This document shows, piece by piece, positions 36,401 to 45,246 of a stretch of 64,000 bases of DNA. Source of the DNA: VXNE01 sp965261535 (GTDB lineage Bacteria > Pseudomonadota > Gammaproteobacteria > Pseudomonadales > Azotimanducaceae); the NCBI GenBank assembly GCA_965261535.1, contig OZ253469.1, positions 4,216,001-4,280,000 of the forward strand. The letters are read 5' to 3'. Numbering within the stretch: the stretch's first letter is position 1; each line of letters starts with the position of its first letter. The notes beneath the pieces were generated by a model. That model ran no database searches. It saw only the letters and a list, made by a program, of their open reading frames with translations, and was not told where the DNA came from. Position numbers and translations under genes: made by a program.

Positions 36401-37777
36401 ATGCGACTAGCCATCTCCTTTGCCGTGGCGTTGCTTTCAGGATGCGCCGCCGTCGAGTTGCCGGGACTGGCCGAGTCGGACATTCCCGTCGCCTGGGACA
36501 GCCCGCCAGCGGACGGCGCGCCGCCGGAGGAAGGGTGGTGGATGCAATTTGCCGACGACGAACTGTCCGCCATCATCGCCGAGGTCAAGACGGCGAACCT
36601 CGATCTCGCAACCGTCGAGCGCAATCTGCAAGCGGCGCAGTTGACCTTGCGTGAGGCGGGGCTCGAACTGATACCCGTACCTGCGTTGTCGGCGCAAGCG
36701 AATGCCGGGGTGGATAGCAGGTCGGACTCCACCCGCACTTCGACATCCGTCAACGCCACGCTCGCCTACGCCGGGGTCCTGAGCAAGCCGGCGCGCTACG
36801 ATGACGCCCGCGGGCGCTATGACGCCGCCACCGCGGTTGCCGCCGACGCCGCGCTGAATATCCTGGGCACTGCCGCGTCTGCGTATTTCCGCGTACTGAT
36901 CAACCGCGATCTCATCGTGGCCGCGCAGCAGAATCTGGAAAACGCGGAACAGATCGCGCGCATCGTGCAAGCGCGCGTGGACGCCGGGACCATTACGCCC
37001 ATCGACGCGCTGCAGCAGTCCATCGCGGTCGAAAGGCAGCGCAACGCCGTAAGGAACCTCGTTCAGGAAGAGTTCGCGGCGCGCGCGTCCCTTGCGCTTC
37101 TGCTCGGACGTTCCGTGCAGGGCTTCGACATCGCCGCGCTTGCACTCGAAGGCATCCGGGTTCCCCAGGTCAAGCCGGGACTGCCGGCCGAGTTGCTCAC
37201 CAGGCGGCCGGACCTCGTGCAGGCGGAAGCCAATTTGCGCGCCGCCCACGCCAACGTGCGTCTCGCCCGCGCGGCATTCCTGCCGGACATCACGCTGACG
37301 GCGTCGGGCAACATCGCAAGCGACTCGCTCAGAACCTTGCTTGAAGCGCCGGATACCTTTCTTGTGACGGCCGCGAACCTGGCGCAGACCCTGGTGGACG
37401 ACGGTCGGCGTTCGCGCAACGTCCGCCGGGCGCTACTCTCCATGGAGTCGAGCCTGGCCGCGTACCGCAAGGCGGTTCTTGCGGCCTTCAACGATATTGA
37501 GGTCCGGCTGAAGAGCATCGCGCTGCTCGATTCGCAGGAGGCGGTGGCGCGCGACGACCGCCGCCGCGCGGAAGAAGCGTTCCGCATCGCCGGGTTGCGC
37601 TACAGCGAGGGCGTCGCCGACTACCAGACGGTTCTACTGTCGCAGAACGCCTTGTTCTCCGCCCGCAACGCGTACCTCAACAACAAACTGGCGCGCCTGA
37701 ATGCGACGGTGGCGCTGTACCAGGCACTGGGAGGCGGCTGGGAACTCTCTCCCGGCCGGCTTTCGTCGCGCCTCTAG
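36401..37777 (+). CDS. outer-membrane efflux channel lipoprotein (TolC/NodT family)
   Basis: A 458-residue protein that starts three bases after the ATPase stop. The signal peptide ends in the lipobox LLSGC, giving a lipid-anchored outer-membrane protein. Two repeats of the long helical hairpin are visible: ANLDLATVERNLQAAQLTLREAG with SAYFRVLINRDLIVAAQQNLENAEQIARIVQARVDAGT, then LLTRRPDLVQAEANLRAAHANVRLARAAFLPDITLTASG with the C-terminal AVARDDRRRAEEAFRIAGLRYSEGVADY. RRPDL is characteristic of the OprM/NodT branch. It completes a tripartite pump with the adaptor and the broken ATPase; this gene is intact. Confidence 0.9.
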   Translation: MRLAISFAVALLSGCAAVELPGLAESDIPVAWDSPPADGAPPEEGWWMQFADDELSAIIAEVKTANLDLATVERNLQAAQLTLREAGLELIPVPALSAQANAGVDSRSDSTRTSTSVNATLAYAGVLSKPARYDDARGRYDAATAVAADAALNILGTAASAYFRVLINRDLIVAAQQNLENAEQIARIVQARVDAGTITPIDALQQSIAVERQRNAVRNLVQEEFAARASLALLLGRSVQGFDIAALALEGIRVPQVKPGLPAELLTRRPDLVQAEANLRAAHANVRLARAAFLPDITLTASGNIASDSLRTLLEAPDTFLVTAANLAQTLVDDGRRSRNVRRALLSMESSLAAYRKAVLAAFNDIEVRLKSIALLDSQEAVARDDRRRAEEAFRIAGLRYSEGVADYQTVLLSQNALFSARNAYLNNKLARLNATVALYQALGGGWELSPGRLSSRL

Positions 37778-37877
37778 CCCGGAAGTTGCACGAAGGGCCG
37801 GCGAGGATGGCCTTGTATTTCGCCAATCTCCGCCGCACGGAGGATAATGTCTGACGTTTGGAGCCCGCAGAGCGACT

Positions 37878-38342
37878 ATGGCAAATCGCCGATTCGAAGA
37901 TTTCGAGGTGGGTCGTGAATTTCAGCACGCGCCCGGCCGAACCGTTCTCGACGCGGACAACACCTGGTTTACGTTGTTGACGATGAATCAGCATCCGCTG
38001 CACATCGACGCGGCGTACGCGGCCACGACGGAGTTCGGCCGCATCGTGGTCAATTCCTGCCTGACGTTGTCCATTGTCGTCGGCATGTCGGTGGCGGATG
38101 TCAGTCAGACGGCGGTGGCGAATCTCGGCTGGGACAAGGTCAAACTGCCGGCGCCGGTGTTCGTCGGCGACACGCTGTACGCAAGTTCGCGGGTGATCGC
38201 AGCTCGCGAGTCCGCCTCGCGGCCGGGGCAGGGGATCGTTACCGTAGAGACGGTGGGGAAGAACCAGGACGGCGTTGTCGTGATCGAGTTCGAACGCACC
38301 GTGCTGATCCCGAAGCGGAAAGCTGCCGATGTCGCTGCCTGA
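37878..38342 (+). CDS. MaoC-family hot-dog hydratase
   Basis: A 154-residue MaoC-like enoyl-CoA hydratase domain. RFEDFEVGREFQHAPGRTVLDADNTWFTLLTMNQHPLHIDAAYAA carries the conserved aspartate and histidine of the hydratase motif, FGRIVVNSCLTLSIVVGMS forms the central helix, and NLGWDKVKLPAPVFVGDTLYASSRV the later strands. Related proteins hydrate mesaconyl-CoA or medium-chain enoyl-CoA. Its 3' end overlaps ppc by 14 bases, so the two are probably co-transcribed. A link to C4-C5 acid metabolism with PEP carboxylase is tempting but unproven. Confidence 0.85.
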   Translation: MANRRFEDFEVGREFQHAPGRTVLDADNTWFTLLTMNQHPLHIDAAYAATTEFGRIVVNSCLTLSIVVGMSVADVSQTAVANLGWDKVKLPAPVFVGDTLYASSRVIAARESASRPGQGIVTVETVGKNQDGVVVIEFERTVLIPKRKAADVAA

Positions 38343-40926
38343 ACAGCAAATCGGGCGGCCGCTCGAGTATCCCGCGGCGCCGGGATTCTGGGATACCGTG
38401 CGGCTGCTTGGCCGGCTGCTGGGTCAGGTCATCGAGCGCGACCGCGGCCACGACTTCCTCGACCGCATCGAGACCATACGCGCGCTGGCGAAGGCCGCTC
38501 GAAACCAGGGCGCCTGGACGGAACTGCATCGCTACCTCGCGGAAATACCGAGCTACGAGGTCACGGACGTCGCGCGGGCTTTCAATCAGTTCCTGAATCT
38601 CGCGAACATCGCCGAGCAGGACTACCAGGTGCGCAATCTCGAAGAAGATGCGGATTCGGCGTGGGCGCAGTTGTTCGACCGTCTCTCCGCGGAGCGCGCT
38701 GTCGAAACGGTCGCCTTCATGCGCGTCGAACTGGTGCTCACTCCGCACCCGACGGAAGTGCTCCGTCGAACCCTGATGCTGAAATACGACGCCATCGCGG
38801 CGGAGTTGAAACGACGACAGCCGAGCGAAGAGCGCCTGGAACGGTTGATCGCGGAGGCGTGGCATACGGAAGAAATTCCGAACCGCCAGCCGCAACCACA
38901 GGATGATGCCAGGTGGGGTTTCGCGGTGGTCGAGAATTCGCTGTGGGAAGCGTTGCCGGCGTGCCTGCGGGACATCGACGAGGCCCTGGTTCGGCGCAAT
39001 CTACCCGCGTTGCCGGCGGATTCTGCCCCGGTGGCCGTTGCTTCGTGGTTGGGGGGCGATCGCGACGGGAATCCCGATGTCAACGCCCGGGTGACGCGTG
39101 AGGTGCTGATGCTGGCGCGTTGGATGGCTGCGGACCTGTACCTGCGGGACATCGAAACGCTGCAGGCGGACCTGTCCATGGCGGAGTGCAACGGCCCGCT
39201 GCGCAAGCGCGTCGGCGATGATCCGGAACCCTACCGGGCGCTGTTGCGCACTGTTCGCGAGCGCCTGTTGGCAACGCGCGCGTGGGCCGAGACGCTGGAT
39301 CCCGAGCCGCCGCCGGGCGTCTACCACGCGGCTGCGGACCTGTTCGAGCCGCTGGCGCTGTGCGACACATCGCTGCGCGATGTCGGCATGGAGATCATCG
39401 CCGACGGTCCGCTCAAGGACACGCTGCGCCGCGTCAAGGCGTTCGGCGTCACGCTGGTGAACCTCGACGTTCGCCAGAGCGCGGATCGCCACACCGCCGT
39501 GCTGGATGAAATCACCCGGTACCTGGGTGCGGGCGAACGCCCGGGCGGCTACGCAGACTGGACGGAAGCCGAGCGGTGCAAGTTTCTTCTCGACGAGCTT
39601 CGGGGTCGGCGTCCGCTGTTCCCCGCGGTCTGGCCGGTGAGCGCCGAGTCGCGGGAGGTGCTTGACACCTGCGCGGTCGTCGCCGAGCAGAACGGCGACG
39701 GCATCTCCGAGTACATCGTTTCCAAGGCGAAATCCCCGAGCGACGTTCTGGCCGTTGTTCTCCTCCTGAGAGAAAGTGGATTGCGGGCGAACCTGCCGGT
39801 GGTGCCGCTGTTCGAAACGCTGGACGACCTCGATCGCGCAGCGCAGACCGTGGATACGTTGCAGTCGATTCCGTGGTACGCGCAATACGCCGGCGGCGAA
39901 CAGCAGGTCATGCTCGGCTATTCGGATTCGGCCAAGGACGCGGGCCAGATGGCCGCGTCATGGGCGCTGTACCAGGCGAAGGAGCGATTGGCGGAAGTGG
40001 CGGCATGCCGCGGCGTCCGTCTGACGCTGTTCCATGGCCGAGGGAGCGCCATCGGCCGAGGCCGCGTTGCCGCGCAGGCGGCGATCCTCGCGCAACCGCC
40101 GAATACGGTGGGAGGACGCTTGCGGGTTACCGAGCAGGGAGAGGCGATCCGTTTCAAGCTGGGCGCCCCGGCGCTGGCGCGAGAAACGTTGATGCGCTAC
40201 CTCATCGGCACCATCGAGGCGAGTCTCGATCCGCCGGCGGCGCCGACGGCTCGATTGCGCGCCACCATGAGCCAATTGGCAGACCGCGCGCGCACGAGCT
40301 ATCGCGCCCTCGTCGACCAGTCCGACTTCGTCGACTACTTTCGCCAGATCACGCCCCAGGAGGAGCTCGAAACCCTTGCTCTCGGGAGCGATCCGACGCA
40401 CCGTTCGATCGTTGCCGGCATATCGGACATGAGCGCGATTCCCTGGGTTTTCGCCTGGACCCAGGTGCGCCTGATGCTGCCCATGTGGCTCGGCACCGAC
40501 GCGGCCCTCGGGGCGGTGCGCGAGGATGAGTGTAAGGATCGATGGGGCGCGCTCATGGAGTGGCCGTTTTTTCGCGTGCAGATGGATGCGCTCGAGGCAG
40601 TCCTGGCGAAAACCGATCTCGCCCTCGTCGACTTCTACGCCGAACGCTTGACGCCCAAGGCGCACCGGGCCATCCACGACGTTGTTCGCCGCAGAGCAAC
40701 CGACGTGAAACAGAATCTGCTCGCGCTCCGCCGCCAAAGTGAACTGCTCGCCGACAATCCCAAGGCGCAGGACTCCATCCGCGTCCGTAACACCTACCTG
40801 GACCCGCTCCATCTGCTGCAGGCGGAGCTGATCGGGCGCCTGCGCGAGAACCACGACGATCAGGTCGCGCAAGCGCTGAAGTTCACCATGGCCGGAATCG
40901 CCAGCGGCCTCCGCCACACGGGCTAG
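38329..40926 (+). CDS. ppc: phosphoenolpyruvate carboxylase
   Basis: An 865-residue anaplerotic enzyme that makes oxaloacetate from PEP and bicarbonate. The catalytic histidine lies in LTPHPTEVLRRTLM near residue 140, GGDRDGNPDVNARVT is near 242 and TLFHGRGSAIGRGRVAAQAAILAQPP is near 568. This last motif reads GRGSAIGRG rather than the usual GRGGSxGRGG, a notable change in the mobile glycine loop. VTEQGEAIRFKLG and the C-terminal TMAGIASGLRHTG complete the signature; homologues usually end RNTG. It is full length and intact. The start overlaps the MaoC gene. Confidence 0.93.
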   Translation: MSLPEQQIGRPLEYPAAPGFWDTVRLLGRLLGQVIERDRGHDFLDRIETIRALAKAARNQGAWTELHRYLAEIPSYEVTDVARAFNQFLNLANIAEQDYQVRNLEEDADSAWAQLFDRLSAERAVETVAFMRVELVLTPHPTEVLRRTLMLKYDAIAAELKRRQPSEERLERLIAEAWHTEEIPNRQPQPQDDARWGFAVVENSLWEALPACLRDIDEALVRRNLPALPADSAPVAVASWLGGDRDGNPDVNARVTREVLMLARWMAADLYLRDIETLQADLSMAECNGPLRKRVGDDPEPYRALLRTVRERLLATRAWAETLDPEPPPGVYHAAADLFEPLALCDTSLRDVGMEIIADGPLKDTLRRVKAFGVTLVNLDVRQSADRHTAVLDEITRYLGAGERPGGYADWTEAERCKFLLDELRGRRPLFPAVWPVSAESREVLDTCAVVAEQNGDGISEYIVSKAKSPSDVLAVVLLLRESGLRANLPVVPLFETLDDLDRAAQTVDTLQSIPWYAQYAGGEQQVMLGYSDSAKDAGQMAASWALYQAKERLAEVAACRGVRLTLFHGRGSAIGRGRVAAQAAILAQPPNTVGGRLRVTEQGEAIRFKLGAPALARETLMRYLIGTIEASLDPPAAPTARLRATMSQLADRARTSYRALVDQSDFVDYFRQITPQEELETLALGSDPTHRSIVAGISDMSAIPWVFAWTQVRLMLPMWLGTDAALGAVREDECKDRWGALMEWPFFRVQMDALEAVLAKTDLALVDFYAERLTPKAHRAIHDVVRRRATDVKQNLLALRRQSELLADNPKAQDSIRVRNTYLDPLHLLQAELIGRLRENHDDQVAQALKFTMAGIASGLRHTG

Positions 40927-42429
40927 GTGAGCGGGATCAAGGCGGCAGTGATAATACTGTTGGTCGTGATGATGTTCACCGCCCATGGCGTTTTCGCTGC
41001 GGGGGTGACGAGTCAGGGCGATCACGCCGACACGGCAGCGCTATCGGGCGAGATCGCCGACCGTCCGGCCATCGACAGTAAACTCGCAGATTGCGGGGTT
41101 TGGAACACCAGGGCGTTTTTCGAGTCTGCGGTTCCTGAAGACATCACGGGTTGTATCGCAGTCGGCGCCGACCCGAACGCCCACGGCAAGATGGGCGGGA
41201 CGCCGCTGCACGTGGCAGCCTGGTTCAACGAGAACGCGGCCGTGACACAGGCGCTGCCCGCCGCCGGCGCCGACCCCACAGCGGAGGATGACCACGGCTG
41301 GACTCCCTTACAGACGGCCGCCGCGCATAACGAGAACGCGGCCGTAACCCAGGCACTCATCGCCGCAGGAGCGAATCCCAACACGGCCCTGTACTACGCA
41401 GCCGCCCTCGGGAACTTGGCCGTGACCGAGACGGTGCTCGCTGCGGGTGCTGACGCCAACGGAAAGGACGACACTGGCTGGACGCCCCTGCACGTAGCGG
41501 CCCTCTGGCAGAACGCGGCTGCCACCCAGGCGCTCATCGCAGCGGGTGCTGACCCCAACGCACAGGACGACCATGGCCAGGCGCCCTTGCACTGCGCGCG
41601 GTACTGCCCCGGCGAAGTACGGGAGAATGACTACGCGATTCACCGGGACGTGGCCGTGACCGAAGCGCTCATTGCCGCCGGCGAGGATCCCAACGCGCGG
41701 AGCCAACTCGGTGCATCGCCGCTGCACCACGCAGCCCGAGGCAACGCAAACCCCGCGGTGATCGAGGCGCCCATTGCGGCGGGCGCGGATTCCAGCGCGC
41801 AAGGCAACGACGGCCAGACGCCCTTGCACCGGGCGGCGAGATTCAACCAAGCGGCCGTGATCGAAGCGCTTGTTGCCGGAGGTGCCGACCCTAACGCACA
41901 GAAGCGGTTGTTCGGCGCGACGCCGCTGCATACTGTGTTGCGATCCGCGCAAAACGCCGAAGACCTGATCGCGGCGGGCGCGGCGGTCGAGATGCGGGAT
42001 CGGCAAGGAAGAACGCCCCTGCACACGATCGCCAGCCTGATGCGCTGGAAGGAGGGCGTGGACGTCATTGAAGTGATGATTGCGCACGGTGCGGATATCG
42101 ACGCGCGCGACTCGGACGGCAATACACCCCTACATCTCGCGATATCGTCGGGAGTTTTATTTGCGGCGATCGCGCTGTTGAACGCTGGCGCGGACGTAGA
42201 CGCGCCGAATCAGAACGGCGATACGCCGCTACACCTGGCCGCTTCGAGGAAGTGGTACGCTGCTGAGAAGGTCATCGCGCTATTGAACGCCGGGGCGGAT
42301 GCGTTGCGAAATAACGGGAAGGGCCAGACACCGTTCGATATCTCGACGGACAATGAAACGCCCGAGGATTCAGACGCTTACCAGCGCCTTCGAGATGCGC
42401 GTTTGGAAGCGCCGCCCGTCGCGCCCTGA
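40927..42429 (+). CDS. exported ankyrin-repeat protein
   Basis: A 500-residue protein starting at GTG 40927, seven bases after the start of the ppc stop codon. The N-terminal IKAAVIILLVVMMFTAHGVFAAG is a signal peptide. From about residue 70 to 490 there are roughly eleven ankyrin repeats with TPLHVAAxxxxNAAVTQALIAAGADPNAQDDHG-type consensus, several very alike (TPLH, AAGADPNA). There is no enzymatic domain. Ankyrin proteins mediate protein binding; exported ones are common in host-associated bacteria, which is compatible with a symbiont but does not prove it. Bases 42430-42558 hold nothing I can support. Confidence 0.88.
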   Translation: MSGIKAAVIILLVVMMFTAHGVFAAGVTSQGDHADTAALSGEIADRPAIDSKLADCGVWNTRAFFESAVPEDITGCIAVGADPNAHGKMGGTPLHVAAWFNENAAVTQALPAAGADPTAEDDHGWTPLQTAAAHNENAAVTQALIAAGANPNTALYYAAALGNLAVTETVLAAGADANGKDDTGWTPLHVAALWQNAAATQALIAAGADPNAQDDHGQAPLHCARYCPGEVRENDYAIHRDVAVTEALIAAGEDPNARSQLGASPLHHAARGNANPAVIEAPIAAGADSSAQGNDGQTPLHRAARFNQAAVIEALVAGGADPNAQKRLFGATPLHTVLRSAQNAEDLIAAGAAVEMRDRQGRTPLHTIASLMRWKEGVDVIEVMIAHGADIDARDSDGNTPLHLAISSGVLFAAIALLNAGADVDAPNQNGDTPLHLAASRKWYAAEKVIALLNAGADALRNNGKGQTPFDISTDNETPEDSDAYQRLRDARLEAPPVAP

Positions 42430-42558
42430 CCCGCGTGAGGCCCCAGCGACCGCCACTCCAGGTTCCTTCGTGACGTTGCCTTCAGGTCGTCTCAACGCCA
42501 AGTCGGCGAGAACAACATCGCCACGCAGGCTCGCAACCAGAGTGGCGTTCCTGTGCCT

Positions 42559-43908
42559 CTAACGCCCACTGCTGCCGACGTCAGCGCTGGGTTTCGGACG
42601 AACCCGCCTGAGCATCGCCGGGCCGTGTCCCTTGTCGATTTGCAGCAGTTCCGGATAAGCCTTGCTGAGCAGTATCGTGGTCAGCGCCAACAGCGCCGCG
42701 CTGATGAGTAGTCCGATATCGATGCCGACGAATTCTGCCACCGCGCTGATGGGTATGACTCCGAGGGGAGTCAAACCGTGCGACATCATCATGATTGCGT
42801 TGACACGACCGCGGATATGCGACCGGACGGCCAGTTGCACGATGCTCATGTTGAGTGAGCCCATGATCGAGCCGAACAGCCCTGTGAACAGCCCGAGGAA
42901 CATCGCCCAGAATGTCGTGGTCGTTAAGGCGAATGCCGCCAACGACACGGCCCAAAGATAGGCTGCCACGAACAGGACGCGGCCTTTTCTGCTGATGTCG
43001 CCGAGCCGGGCCAGCGTCAGGGAACCCGACAGCGCGCCGACACCCATCGCCGTGAGGATGAGGCCGAGATCTTCCGGCCCCCCGCCGATCACGTCCGCGT
43101 TGAAGGCAGGCAGCAACATTTGCGAAGTGAATCCGAATGTCATCGGACCGAGGCCCATGATGAGGAGTCCGACCACGATGCGTTCGCGCTTCATGTATCG
43201 AAACCCGTCCCCCACGTCCGTCAATATGGAGGTATCGCGCTGCCGGGTGGGCTTGCGCCGATAGCGCAGCATGAACGTACAGAGGACAGAGGCGGCGTAG
43301 AGCGCGCCAATGAAGTAGAACACGATGCCGACGCCGGCGGTGGACGTGGTGTCCCCCGCCGCGAACGCCGCAATCAATGCGCCGGCCAGCATCGGTCCGA
43401 GTATGCGCGACAGGTTGAATGTAGAACTCTGCAATGCCATGGCGTTGACCAGGTAGCGGCGCCCTACGATTTCCGGAATGATCGACGACCGAGCCGGCAT
43501 GCTGAGCGACATTACGGTGCCATGGAACAGGCCGAACCAGATGAAGTGCCAGAAGGTGACCTGCCCCTGATGAATGATGGTCGCCAGCACGAAAATGCCG
43601 GCGGCGCTCAGGATTTGGGCGGCGATCATGATCGTTTTCTTGCCCATGCGATCAGCGATGACGCCCCCGGCCAGCGAGAACACCATTGCGGGCAGCATGG
43701 ACGACAACATCACCCAGGTCAGGGCCAGGGGTGAGTTCGTCATGTCGTATATGAGCCATCCCCGAGCCACCATCTCCATCTGCATGGCGAAGGACGCGGC
43801 GAGGTTGGACACCCAGACAAACCGAAAGTCGGAGATCATGAGAGAGGAAAACATTCCTCGGGGATAGAAGGTCGCCGCTCGGCGCGAATTGTCCTGAACT
43901 TCAGTCAT
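42559..43908 (-). CDS. major facilitator superfamily transporter
   Basis: A 449-residue integral membrane protein with about twelve hydrophobic segments. The family loop between helices 2 and 3 reads GGVIADRMGKKTIMIAAQILSAAGIFVL, and the equivalent in the second half is LARLGDISRKGRVLFVAAYLWAVSLAAFALT. The N-terminus (FSSLMISDFRFVWVSNLAASFAMQMEMVARGWLIYDMTNSPLALTWV) and the even spacing fit the DHA-type or enterobactin exporter-like MFS group. The substrate is unknown. It is intact, with ATG 43908. Confidence 0.87.
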   Translation of the reverse strand: MTEVQDNSRRAATFYPRGMFSSLMISDFRFVWVSNLAASFAMQMEMVARGWLIYDMTNSPLALTWVMLSSMLPAMVFSLAGGVIADRMGKKTIMIAAQILSAAGIFVLATIIHQGQVTFWHFIWFGLFHGTVMSLSMPARSSIIPEIVGRRYLVNAMALQSSTFNLSRILGPMLAGALIAAFAAGDTTSTAGVGIVFYFIGALYAASVLCTFMLRYRRKPTRQRDTSILTDVGDGFRYMKRERIVVGLLIMGLGPMTFGFTSQMLLPAFNADVIGGGPEDLGLILTAMGVGALSGSLTLARLGDISRKGRVLFVAAYLWAVSLAAFALTTTTFWAMFLGLFTGLFGSIMGSLNMSIVQLAVRSHIRGRVNAIMMMSHGLTPLGVIPISAVAEFVGIDIGLLISAALLALTTILLSKAYPELLQIDKGHGPAMLRRVRPKPSADVGSSGR

Positions 43909-43961
43909 GCGGTTAGCGCGGCAGGTGGCCGCCGGTCTGAGTTGGGGGCCGCGTGCGGGCT

Positions 43962-44801
43962 CTAGTTGGGCGGTTTATTCGAAACTGCCGGAACGGCCCT
44001 TTCAGCGATACCCCAGGTGATGGCGTTGCGCACCAGAGTCTCGAATGCGCCGTTCTCCCAGCTACCGCGAAAGTGCTCGGGAGTCTTCCGACTCCGGACA
44101 ATGGATTCGTCCACGAACGGCTGCGAATTCGATACCGGCGAGTGGCAGTGGCCCAGGGCGACGTAGGCGACGGCGCCGTCTCCGGTGGGCTTGACGTAGC
44201 CAAGGACGCGGGTCTTGCCGTCCGGCAACAGCGACGTATCGGCGTCGTAGCGGAAACCGAATCCGGGCGGCGACGGATCCTGCGGCAACTCCGTAGTCAG
44301 CAGAACCTCGGCATCGCCGATGGGTTCGACCATGTACAGCTCATCTTCGGTCTCGAAAGCTTCCGGCAACCCTTTCGTCAGGGGGTGCCGGTCATGGACC
44401 GCAACCTCGAACCGCCGAACCGGCGGATGATTCAGGAAGAAACAGCCGAGCGTCTCGTGATGCGCCCCCTTGACCATCTGCCGTTGCGAAGACCCCTGGA
44501 TGCGCGCAGCGCGACCCCCGCTGGTGCCGTGCAGGCCGAACCAGCGCCCGCCGCCGGCGAGCCACTCTTTCAACGTGCCGAGTTGCTTCGCGTCCGGGTA
44601 TGGCCCCGCGACATACGTGATGAGGAGCCGCGCGTCGGCCAGCCACTTGTCGAGATCACCGAAGTCGCTTGCGACGGTGGTGGCGATGTTTTCGTGCTCG
44701 GCCAGCAACCCGAGCAGCCGGAGACGCGCGTAGTCCATGTCGTGTCCGGCGCTGGCCCCAGGGGGATAGCCGCCGGTAACAAGATGCACGCGATTAGCCA
44801 T
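43962..44801 (-). CDS. ThuA-like (trehalose-utilisation-type) class I glutamine-amidotransferase-fold protein
   Basis: A 279-residue protein. ATG 44801 follows GGGAGA, and the open frame upstream of it is only translated minisatellite. HLVTGGYPPGASAGHDMDYARLRLLGLL, LLITYVAGPYPDAKQLGTLKEWLAGGGRWFGLHGTSGG and VHDRHPLTKGLPEAFETEDELY are typical ThuA landmarks, with GAVAYVALGHCHSP towards the end. The ThuA fold resembles glutamine amidotransferases, but the catalytic role in most members is unknown; some bind or rearrange sugars. No sugar operon surrounds it here. Confidence 0.8.
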   Translation of the reverse strand: MANRVHLVTGGYPPGASAGHDMDYARLRLLGLLAEHENIATTVASDFGDLDKWLADARLLITYVAGPYPDAKQLGTLKEWLAGGGRWFGLHGTSGGRAARIQGSSQRQMVKGAHHETLGCFFLNHPPVRRFEVAVHDRHPLTKGLPEAFETEDELYMVEPIGDAEVLLTTELPQDPSPPGFGFRYDADTSLLPDGKTRVLGYVKPTGDGAVAYVALGHCHSPVSNSQPFVDESIVRSRKTPEHFRGSWENGAFETLVRNAITWGIAERAVPAVSNKPPN

Positions 44802-44887
44802 ATTCGATTCTCCCGTCCGCCCAGTTGCGGCGAAACGTCCGTACCGCCGCATTAAACCAACGGCAACTCCGCCGCGCCACCGCAACG

Positions 44888-45078
44888 GGGACACCCACCA
44901 CTGGGACACCCACCACCACCCACCACTGGGACACCCATCACCCACCACTGGGACACCCACCACCACCCACCACTGGGACACCCACCACCACCCACCACTG
45001 GGACACCCATCGGATAGGGACACCCATCGGATAGGGTCACCCATCGGATAGGGACACCCATCGGATAGGGACACCCAT
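44888..45078. repeat. GGGACACCCA minisatellite with two period lengths
   Basis: GGGACACCCA (one copy GGGTCACCCA) starts at 44888, 44903, 44928, 44950, 44975, 45000, 45017, 45034, 45051 and 45068. In the left half the period is 22-25 bp with CACCACC spacers; in the right half it is exactly 17 bp with a CGGATA spacer. The array lies between the starts of the divergent ThuA-like and hydroxyacid dehydrogenase genes, so it sits in or near both promoters. It is a tandem repeat, not CRISPR. Confidence 0.9.
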
Positions 45079-45246
45079 CCTCGGCGGCTCCGAATTCCGC
45101 ACCTATCGGATCAGGACACCCATCCAGACAGGACCATCCAAACAGGACGGCCACTGCGCCCGAACGCAGAACAGACAGGGCGCGGACGCGCGATGGCGAA
45201 GTGCTGCAAAACGCGCAAAGATAGGGACGAATCAAAGGGGGTAACG

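Noticed and set aside
43962..45074. Longer ThuA-like protein starting at 45074
   Set aside because: The extra N-terminus is translated minisatellite (repeats of WWVSQWW and DGCP). The start at 44801 has a good ribosome-binding site and the family N-terminus.
44888..45078. Repeat array as a CRISPR
   Set aside because: Repeats are about 10 bp with short, repeated spacers of 7-15 bp, and there are no cas genes. It is a tandem minisatellite.
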